Source: a virus
Virus record (IMG/VR): IMGVR_UViG_3300037508_002095
Coordinates: 1-29,240 of that record
Direction: 5' to 3' (one strand)
Length of the DNA stretch: 29,240 bases
The notes under the pieces are model-generated. The model ran no database searches, had not been told where the DNA came from, and saw only the letters and a list, made by a program, of their open reading frames with translations. The stretch's first letter is position 1, and every line of letters starts with the position of its first letter. The position numbers were made by a program, and so were the translations under genes. Positions 23,021 to 29,240 of the stretch are shown here, piece by piece.

Positions 23021-23458
23021 ATGACCCATGCTTTTGACTTTTCGCTCACGCGCGTTGCTGCCTTTATGCGTAGCTATCTGCCAGGCTTAAAGCTTGCTGA
23101 AGACATGATTGCCCTAGGCCTTACACGCGATGGCGAGCTCGTGGCAGGCGTGCTTTTTGAAGGCTATAACGGTAAGAACCTTTGGATGCATGTGGCTGCA
23201 AGACCTGGCAGGCGTTGGCTCCACCGAGATTACCTACTTGCTGTCTTTGCCTACGCCTTTTTGATCTGTGCCGTCGAACGGGTTTCTGGCTATGTGGATG
23301 CATCGAATCTCGAGGCACGACGCTTTAATGAACATTTAGGCTTTCGCGAAGAGGCAAGACTTCAAGGTGCTGCAGCCGATGGCGGTGATGTTGTGCTGTA
23401 TGTACTTTGGAAGCGTGACTGCCGATTTATTGGAAGCGAGGTGAGTGATGGGATCTAA
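23021..23458 (+). CDS. GNAT-family acetyltransferase-like protein
   Basis: A 145-residue protein with the GNAT fold pattern: strand ELVAGVLFEGYNGKNLWMHVAAR, a helical middle (WLHRDYLLAVFAYAFLICAVERVSGYVD), and the final motif ASNLEARRFNEHLGFREEARLQGAAADGGDVVLYVLWKRDC, which fits the C-terminal strand-helix of acetyltransferases. Phages of this group often carry such a gene in front of the ejection proteins. Whether it acetylates a substrate is unknown. Its end overlaps the next start. Confidence 0.7.
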   Translation: MTHAFDFSLTRVAAFMRSYLPGLKLAEDMIALGLTRDGELVAGVLFEGYNGKNLWMHVAARPGRRWLHRDYLLAVFAYAFLICAVERVSGYVDASNLEARRFNEHLGFREEARLQGAAADGGDVVLYVLWKRDCRFIGSEVSDGI

Positions 23459-24266
23459 GAGCTCATCGTCAGCACCACCGCCCGATCCACGCCTCATTGA
23501 TGCGCAATTGCGCTCCATGGGTGTCCAAGACGATGTGATTAAGCAAATCATGGCAAACGCCAATGAGATGCTACCGCTACAAAAAGAGCAAACCCAGTTT
23601 GCACTTGATACGGCAAGACAAGCGGTCACGGACTCGCAAGCTGATCGCAGCTGGATGCTCACAAGGCGCAATCTGTTATCGAACGCTCAGGATCAATTGG
23701 TGTCCGATGCAACAGGCTTTAATGCCAAGCAGCGCGCGGATCAATTTGCAGCTGAAGCAGGCGCCGATGCGCAGTCGGCGATTTCGCTTGCTCAAGATCA
23801 AACCGCGCGCATGCAGGCAAGGCGTGGCATATCGCCCTTTACCAACCAAGCCAATGATCCACGGGCAACGCTTGGTGCTGCTGCACTTTTAGCGGGTTCA
23901 AAGAACATGGCAAGACGAAGTGCCAGACAAGAAGGCTATGCATTAACCGATCGAGCAACCAATGCACTTGCGGGCTACCCCGCCATGGGGATGGCTGCAA
24001 CGGGGGCTGGGGCAGGCTTTGCAGCCAATGGGGTGAACATTGCCAATGCGGGTGCTTCAGGGATGAATGCAGGCTATGGCATGGCCTCGGATGTTGCTGG
24101 GCGCATGGGTGCGAATGCCACGGGGATGTTTAACGCTCAAGCGCAATTTAAAAGTGCTCAAGACCAAATCGCTGCATCGAGTAATCCATTAAATACGATC
24201 CTTGGCGCTGCAGCAGGCGTTGGAACGAGCTGGGCCTTGGGAAGCCTCATGCCGCCGAGACGATAG
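23448..24266 (+). CDS. Putative internal virion / ejection protein 1
   Basis: A 272-residue Ala/Gln/Asn-rich protein starting MGSKSSSSAPPPDPRLIDAQLRSMG, a start seen in internal virion proteins of podoviruses, with long helices (QADRSWMLTRRNLLSNAQDQL...) and a Gly/Ala/Met-rich, weakly hydrophobic central part (MGMAATGAGAGFAANG). ATG 23448 has GAGGTGA five bases upstream. Its order GNAT, ejection, ejection matches this phage group. Ejection proteins form the channel that carries DNA across the envelope. Confidence 0.55.
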   Translation: MGSKSSSSAPPPDPRLIDAQLRSMGVQDDVIKQIMANANEMLPLQKEQTQFALDTARQAVTDSQADRSWMLTRRNLLSNAQDQLVSDATGFNAKQRADQFAAEAGADAQSAISLAQDQTARMQARRGISPFTNQANDPRATLGAAALLAGSKNMARRSARQEGYALTDRATNALAGYPAMGMAATGAGAGFAANGVNIANAGASGMNAGYGMASDVAGRMGANATGMFNAQAQFKSAQDQIAASSNPLNTILGAAAGVGTSWALGSLMPPRR

Positions 24267-24283
24267 ATCATGGGTATAAGGTG

Positions 24284-25651
24284 ATGGCAGCGTTTCAATC
24301 AGGCTTTGCCTTTGGTCAGGGCGCCTATAACCAAGCACTTGCTCAAGCTGAGCGCGAAGCACAACGCAAGCGTGAGGATGAACGCTGGGCAATGCAGCGA
24401 GAAGGCTTGCAGCTTCAACTCGACCAGGCGCGAAGTGAAGCGAAGCGTCAAGGCGATCTCTCAACCGTCTTATCTGGCATTCGTGACTACACCCAAGGGA
24501 TTGATCGAGGAGCAACCAACGCTGCACTTGATGCTGACTTTGAAGCAGCAAATACCGCAGTGCTTAATGGTCAACCCCTACCACCTTCACTAGGTGGGTC
24601 GGCAGCCAGTAACGAAGCTGCGCTCACCGTAAGAAAAGCAGTCGATGCGGGCTCATCGGACTACAGGCTCGGGCTCAATCGTCGTTTGATTGATGCAGCG
24701 ATTCTTAACCGTGATGTCAATGCCCTGCGCACACTTGAAGGCGAAACACGAGGCATTAAGCAACAAAGCTATTTGGATGAGGCAGCGCGTTTACCTACCG
24801 ATCAAGTGATGGCACAAGCAGCGCTGCTGAACACCAACCAGAGTCAGATACCGTTACTTTTTACCGGAAAGACTACAAACGGCTTTCAGTTTCTAACAAC
24901 CGACCATCAAGGCAAGCCTGGCAAAGCCATTGAGCTTACCGAGTCCCAGGCAAGACAACTCGTCGCAGCAAAGCGCATGGCTGATGCTGGCCTTGGTGCG
25001 GAGTCGATGGCGCTTGTGAGTTCGGTGGATAAGGAGATCGCAGATCTCATAACTCGAAGCAACACGCAAACCGGGCGACTTGTGACCTCAGCCAATGATG
25101 CGCAAGCTAAAGAGCAAAACGCTGTGATCAACCGTAACGCCGATCAGCGAGCAGGCAAACGCCTGCGTTTTGAAGAAGAGGATCGGGCAGATGCCAAGCG
25201 CAAACAAGATGCCGCATCGCTTTACTATCTAGAAAAGAATCCGACCGCAACACCGGCTGAACTTGATGCGGTCAAACGCGGTGTGATTCCCGTAACGCCT
25301 GATGCAGGCAAGGATCAACCGGCCGAAGTACGCTTAGCTGCGGCCTATATTCGCGCGGGGCTTGCCAAAGATATGGCAGAAGGCTTGCGTATGGCGACAA
25401 CCCTTAAGACCGAGTCGCCTGAGCGCATTCGAGCCGATATTTTCGGTAAGGCACTTGCAGCCAACATGGGTAACGCGCAACGGGCGCAAGAGGCAACCGA
25501 TGCAGCCATGCGCTATCTCTTTCCCGATCAGGTGAAAAGCGGTGCATCACCCGGTGCTAAGTTGGATAACGTTACAGCAGAAGATATCGCTGCCACAGCT
25601 AAGAAATACGGAATTACCGAGGCTGAGGTGAAGAGAAGGCTGGGGTTGTAG
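24284..25651 (+). CDS. Putative internal virion / ejection protein 2
   Basis: A 455-residue, highly helical protein. MAAFQSGFAFGQGAYNQALAQAEREAQRKREDERW at the start is a common pattern for internal proteins of short-tailed phages, continuing as an extended coiled coil and an Ala/Asp/Glu/Arg-rich body. A C-terminal helix-turn-helix-like end reads ITEAEVKRRLGL. The frame starts GTG-ATG; AAGG precedes them closely. Role by context: DNA ejection channel or inner core. Confidence 0.55.
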   Translation: MAAFQSGFAFGQGAYNQALAQAEREAQRKREDERWAMQREGLQLQLDQARSEAKRQGDLSTVLSGIRDYTQGIDRGATNAALDADFEAANTAVLNGQPLPPSLGGSAASNEAALTVRKAVDAGSSDYRLGLNRRLIDAAILNRDVNALRTLEGETRGIKQQSYLDEAARLPTDQVMAQAALLNTNQSQIPLLFTGKTTNGFQFLTTDHQGKPGKAIELTESQARQLVAAKRMADAGLGAESMALVSSVDKEIADLITRSNTQTGRLVTSANDAQAKEQNAVINRNADQRAGKRLRFEEEDRADAKRKQDAASLYYLEKNPTATPAELDAVKRGVIPVTPDAGKDQPAEVRLAAAYIRAGLAKDMAEGLRMATTLKTESPERIRADIFGKALAANMGNAQRAQEATDAAMRYLFPDQVKSGASPGAKLDNVTAEDIAATAKKYGITEAEVKRRLGL

Positions 25652-25675
25652 TGCAGCGGGTTTAAACCGCTGCAC
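25651..25675. repeat. Hairpin between convergent genes
   Basis: GTGCAGCGG (25651-25659) pairs with CCGCTGCAC (25667-25675) over 9 bp around GTTTAAA. It sits between the stops of the plus-strand ejection gene and the reverse-strand MBL gene. No T-run on either side, so it is a possible weak bidirectional terminator. Confidence 0.5.
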
Positions 25676-25687
25676 AAACTCTAGCGC

Positions 25688-26842
25688 TTAAGCAGAAAAG
25701 ATGAAGCGAGTACCTGTTGAGGAACGGATCGCACGTGGCCCCAATGCGTTAGCTGCCATCGTGATAAACGTTTCACCGCTACAGTGCATCGGAATCAGAA
25801 AGTCGGCATTAAATTGCTGTAACTCTTCCAGCGTCTGCTTTTGGTACTCGGGTGTGTGCGGGGCTAAGTGAAAACCACCCATGATTGCGTGGATTTTATC
25901 GATCTTTGAGACCTTAATGGCTGTCTTTACAGAGTTGACAATCCCTCGATGTCCGCAAGAGGTCATGATCACTAGGCCTTTACCTTTAACGTGATAGACG
26001 GTGGCTTGCTCATGCTCAAAGTCATCGGGCACATTCATCGCTGTTCGCTTCTTCTCCGATAGCCCCTCTGGCATGCATCCCAGCGCGCCTTGCATACCCG
26101 CTGACATGCGCGTCGGAGAAAGCACACGCTCAAAGGAATCTGCAGCAATGAATCCTGTGGTAAATCCGTGATCAGCTAAAAGCGATGGGCGTTCAGCGAA
26201 CGTGACAACAAGTCCCGCTTGCTTGATAGCTTCACGGTCTAGGGCGCCAAAGCTACCCGGGTTACCTGGAACGTTTAATTCTCGAGAGCAAAAACACTCC
26301 TCACTACCCAGATAGAAGGGAAGATCCTTCTTGAGCTTTCCCTTATTTGCCTCTAAAAAGCCAACCATGCCACCGAAGTGATCGTAGTGGCCGTGGCTAA
26401 GCGCTATGGCATCGAGCTTTGAAGGATCAATGCCAAGAATCAGCATGTTATTGATCAGGGTTTCCGATGTCCATGCGAAATCAATGAGAACTTGTCGACT
26501 CTGACCGCCCGCGGTCGATTCCAAATGCAAGGCAAGGCCCCATTCATTTTGAAGGGCACGCTTCGGAGGCTCATTCGGCTTGACAGTAAAGCCAGCACGT
26601 TGGACTTCAAGGCTTCCAATCTTGAGAGGGCGCTCAAACGCATGGTGATATGAATCGGTTACGACACGAACCGCAAGTCGATCAACTTGGGGAATGGTGT
26701 TACCAAGCGGCTGCGCAGTGGCTACACGCGCACCGAGTAAACCGCCAGCCGCTGCCGCTGCTAACGAAGTTGGTCCAGCTTTAAGCAATTGACGACGACC
26801 ACGATTGGCCAAATAGCCGCCTTGTTCACTCACTCGATCCAC
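25688..26842 (-). CDS. Tat-exported metallo-beta-lactamase-fold hydrolase
   Basis: A 384-residue protein. The N-terminus has the twin-arginine motif GRRQLLKAG (Arg16, Arg17), a hydrophobic stretch, and an ATA cleavage site near residue 43, so it should go to the periplasm folded. The catalytic signature HGHYDH is at residues 150-155, followed by GG; later TSCGHRG, GGFHL and MHCSGE supply further metal ligands, in the style of the COG1237 (MptA-like) dihydropterin MBL group. Substrate unknown. GTG start with GGGAG six bases before it. It runs against the flanking virion genes and is chromosome-like cargo. Confidence 0.8.
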   Translation of the reverse strand: MDRVSEQGGYLANRGRRQLLKAGPTSLAAAAAGGLLGARVATAQPLGNTIPQVDRLAVRVVTDSYHHAFERPLKIGSLEVQRAGFTVKPNEPPKRALQNEWGLALHLESTAGGQSRQVLIDFAWTSETLINNMLILGIDPSKLDAIALSHGHYDHFGGMVGFLEANKGKLKKDLPFYLGSEECFCSRELNVPGNPGSFGALDREAIKQAGLVVTFAERPSLLADHGFTTGFIAADSFERVLSPTRMSAGMQGALGCMPEGLSEKKRTAMNVPDDFEHEQATVYHVKGKGLVIMTSCGHRGIVNSVKTAIKVSKIDKIHAIMGGFHLAPHTPEYQKQTLEELQQFNADFLIPMHCSGETFITMAANALGPRAIRSSTGTRFIFSA

Positions 26843-26922
26843 GCTGTTCTCCCATGAAGGTGTGATTCCTATATGCCGATGATCCTACGGTCGGTCTGAT
26901 CTGACAATCGTAACTTGGCATA

Positions 26923-26950
26923 AACATATGAATAATTAAGCAAGTTGCAA
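26923..26950 (-). promoter_or_regulatory. Candidate promoter for the MBL gene
   Basis: On the reverse strand TTGCAA and TATGTT lie 16 bases apart, each matching consensus at 4 of 6 positions, upstream of the MBL start at 26842. A dedicated promoter would allow expression in the lysogen. Confidence 0.3.
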
Positions 26951-26975
26951 ATCGAATGATCCTCGATCGGTAAGC

Positions 26976-26987
26976 CCAAGCATGGCA
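26976..26987 (+). promoter_or_regulatory. CCAAGCATGGCA element, copy 5
   Basis: Exact 12-mer 31 bases before the start at 27019. A small hairpin, AGACC (26994-26998) with GGTCT (27003-27007), follows. Same strand and similar placement as copies 1, 2 and 4: just ahead of a virion gene that restarts the plus-strand operon. Confidence 0.45.
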
Positions 26988-27018
26988 TACCTAAGACCTC
27001 TCGGTCTAGACCAACGCT

Positions 27019-29240
27019 ATGCCTCGCGATCTCTTTCAAGAAGCCGGAATCACACTTTCTCGCCGCGATGCGCAAGGGGGCCGGGATCTTTTCGCTGAAG
27101 CGGGCATTTCGATTGCGCCAAAGACGCGCAGCTTTACCGACGAAGTAAGCGATCTGGGGACTGCGGTTTGGCAAGGTGCTAAGAGCACGGGCCGAGCACT
27201 TTCAGCATCGCTTGATACCGCCTTAAATGATCGCGCCGCTGTTGAGCAAACGGCGGGCGTTGACCGAGCCGCCGTCACTGAGCAGCCTTCGGCACAGCGC
27301 GCTCTGATGGATGAGATTGCCAGACGCAAAGCACTTGATACGGAGCCAGGCGTGCTCTCAGCAATACGTAATGTGGGCGCTGCCATGCTGGATAACAAAT
27401 CTGGCAGTGCACAGTTTTTAGCAAGTCAGCTACCCAATACTGCCGTCTCGCTAGGTACTGGGATTGCAGGGGCTAAAGGCGGTGCGGCACTTGGCGCACT
27501 AACGGGCCCATTCGCACCCATTGCAGTCCCCGTACTTGGTACGGCTGGCTTTCTCGGTGGCATGTTTCTTGGCAATACAGCCCTTGAAACAGGCTCTAAA
27601 GCGATCGATAAAGCTGCTGATGGGTTCACAGAAAGTGAACGCTCTGACGCACTTCGAGAAGGTGCCATCAAAGGCGGTGTGATTACAGGTATCGATGCAG
27701 CCACACTCGGGCTTGGCGGCAAGCTCGCAAAAACCTTTAATCGAGCAAGCGCTGCTGCAGGTCGATCGGCGCCTGGGATTGGAATGCGTGCGGCTCAGCT
27801 TGGCACCGGTGTTGCGCTTGAAACCGTAGGCGAGGGCACGGGCGAGTACTTCGGTGAGCTTGCCGCAACCGGTAAGCCTGATATTTACGATGCCGTGCTT
27901 GAATCGGCTGCAGGCTTATCGCAAAGTGTGCCGCAAGCGCTGTGGTCGGTGAGGCAAGCTAATCAGAGGCCTCTAGACGCTGAACCAACTTATGCACCGG
28001 TCAATGCACCGCAACCGAGTGCCGAGCCGCAGAACCCTTCAATTAACGCAAGCCGACAAGATCCGATCAATCAGACGCCGCGTAACAATGATCAGAGCGT
28101 TCTACCAAGTCAGGTCATCGAAAGTGATGCCGTAGCTTTAAGCGCTGATCAAAGTGCAGCTAACCAACGTACAGCTGATCAACGTACAACGGATCAAAGC
28201 CAAGCTGATCAAATTTCGAGCGCCGATTCCAATCTACAAAATCGAGATCGATCGCGGCTTGCATCAGTGGCTCAAATGCAATCGATCGCAAGAGCACCCG
28301 ATTACCTGCGCTTAGGACCAAGCCGCACACCTGACTCTGGTGCACCGATGGTCTTTGCTCAAGGCGACGATCTAAGCGCGATTCCAGAGCACCACTTTGG
28401 TAAATCCGATATCGCAGTGATGGCTGATGGCCAAAGGGTACCTTTTCGGTATGCCGTCGTTTCAGCCGATGCCGTGCAAGCCTCACATAATCTTGATGGC
28501 TCGGTGAATGCGCGCATTTCGTCCGAGCAGCCAGGCACACTCAAAGCACTAAATAATGGTCGTGTTGCAGGCTTGCGTGGTGCCTATGAGCAAGGCAAAG
28601 CTGCGATCTATCAAGCAGAGCTTGTCTCCGATGCTGCCAATCACGGGATTGACCCCGCAGCGATTGCACTGACACCGAACCCCGTGCTTGTCCGTGTTTA
28701 TAGCGAGCAGAGCAATACCGCCAACATGGCACAAAAGAGTCAAGGCCAGGGCCTGGGGATGTCGCCTGTGGAACTTGCAAGGCAAGATGCTCAGTTGATG
28801 GACTCAAGCGTATTGTCTGCCTATCAAGAAGGTGATGTATCAAGTGCTGATAACCGAGACTTTGTGCGCGCCTTTGTGGGCAAACTTGCGGGCTCTGGTC
28901 AAGACATTGCAACCCTCATGACAGCGCAAGGCCACTTATCGCCTGCTGGCCGAACACGTATTCAGGCAGCACTTGCGCAAGCCGCCTTTGATGATAGTGA
29001 TTTGGTCGCTGAGCTTTTCGATTCGATGGATACCGATATCAAGGGGATTGGTGAGGCCTTAAAGCAAGTAGCAGGGCAGTGGGCCAATATGCGGGACTCA
29101 GCGCGCGTTGGTGTGATTGACCCCCAGCAAGATGTCACCAAGGATTTAATGGATGCGGTGGGACTGATTAAGCGTGCCAGGCAAGAGCGCCGATCGCTTT
29201 ATGAATTACTTCGCCAGCCTGATCTGCAAACCGGCCAGCC
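27019..29240 (+). CDS. DdrB/ParB-like internal virion protein, 3' partial
   Basis: The frame runs from ATG 27019 (in-frame TAG at 27007 before it) past the right edge: 740 codons are visible. The N-terminus holds a short repeat (RDLFQEAGI, then RDLFAEAGI). A Gly/Ala-rich hydrophobic stretch at about 146-195 (GLALGAL..PIAVPVLGTAGFLGGMFLG) could insert in membrane. A Gln/Asp/Thr linker (about 374-400) leads to RDRSRLASVAQMQSIARAPDYLRLGPSRTPDSGAP and a later NPVLVRVYSE...QGLGMSPVELARQDA, the pattern of the DdrB-like ParB domain found in phage polyvalent proteins (about 408-590). Likely an ejected internal protein that acts on DNA inside the host. Confidence 0.65.
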   Translation, partial: MPRDLFQEAGITLSRRDAQGGRDLFAEAGISIAPKTRSFTDEVSDLGTAVWQGAKSTGRALSASLDTALNDRAAVEQTAGVDRAAVTEQPSAQRALMDEIARRKALDTEPGVLSAIRNVGAAMLDNKSGSAQFLASQLPNTAVSLGTGIAGAKGGAALGALTGPFAPIAVPVLGTAGFLGGMFLGNTALETGSKAIDKAADGFTESERSDALREGAIKGGVITGIDAATLGLGGKLAKTFNRASAAAGRSAPGIGMRAAQLGTGVALETVGEGTGEYFGELAATGKPDIYDAVLESAAGLSQSVPQALWSVRQANQRPLDAEPTYAPVNAPQPSAEPQNPSINASRQDPINQTPRNNDQSVLPSQVIESDAVALSADQSAANQRTADQRTTDQSQADQISSADSNLQNRDRSRLASVAQMQSIARAPDYLRLGPSRTPDSGAPMVFAQGDDLSAIPEHHFGKSDIAVMADGQRVPFRYAVVSADAVQASHNLDGSVNARISSEQPGTLKALNNGRVAGLRGAYEQGKAAIYQAELVSDAANHGIDPAAIALTPNPVLVRVYSEQSNTANMAQKSQGQGLGMSPVELARQDAQLMDSSVLSAYQEGDVSSADNRDFVRAFVGKLAGSGQDIATLMTAQGHLSPAGRTRIQAALAQAAFDDSDLVAELFDSMDTDIKGIGEALKQVAGQWANMRDSARVGVIDPQQDVTKDLMDAVGLIKRARQERRSLYELLRQPDLQTGQ

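Overview
The window is a nearly continuous virion-gene module of a tailed, short-tailed (podovirus-like) temperate phage or prophage. The evidence is the order portal, holin, SAR endolysin, Rz/Rz1, scaffold, N4-gp56-type major capsid protein, adaptor and nozzle proteins, fibres and fibre chaperones, GNAT protein, and ejection-type internal proteins. Both edges cut genes: the portal frame is open at the left edge, and a DdrB/ParB-like internal protein runs off the right edge. Cargo genes with strong chromosomal character (a DUF1272 protein, a Tat-exported metallo-beta-lactamase-fold protein), together with podophage genes of the BPP-1/BcepC6B general type, suggest a proteobacterial host, most likely Burkholderiales. 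That host call is an inference.

Layout. 2-3584: portal and lysis cassette. 3686-5334: AlpA-like regulator, scaffold candidate and a small gene. 5335-7690: an unusual block of small genes on both strands, with a LexA-box-like operator, repeated TTTGTCGC sites and hairpins, separating scaffold from capsid. 7691-12959: capsid, decoration candidate, adaptors, BppU-like protein and a long repeat-containing structural protein. 12988-14714: three tail-fibre genes, the last followed in frame, past one amber codon, by a segment in which 34 of 119 residues are Tyr or Trp. 14810-16683: a fibre-assembly-type small protein and a flavin-dependent tryptophan halogenase. 16718-21137: nozzle protein, long fibre with a lambda gpJ-type (DUF1983) segment, and tail assembly chaperone. 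21126-22964: a reverse-strand cargo block with DUF1272, a 54-residue membrane protein, and two paralogous 100-residue genes, each with a copy of a candidate pseudoknotted RNA element. 23021-25651: GNAT and two ejection-type proteins. 25688-26842: reverse-strand MBL-fold protein. 27019 to the end: DdrB/ParB-like internal protein.

The most interesting features are: (1) the tail-fibre locus pairing a Tyr/Trp-rich C-terminal segment with a tryptophan halogenase, suggesting a phage that halogenates aromatic residues of its own tail; (2) the duplicated RNA-like element, whose second stem keeps perfect pairing through three compensatory base-pair changes between copies; (3) five exact same-strand copies of the 12-mer CCAAGCATGGCA, four of them just upstream of virion genes, a candidate phage-specific control site. 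Cargo genes sit in three separate insertion points between virion genes, mostly on the opposite strand, as expected of moron-type lysogenic cargo.
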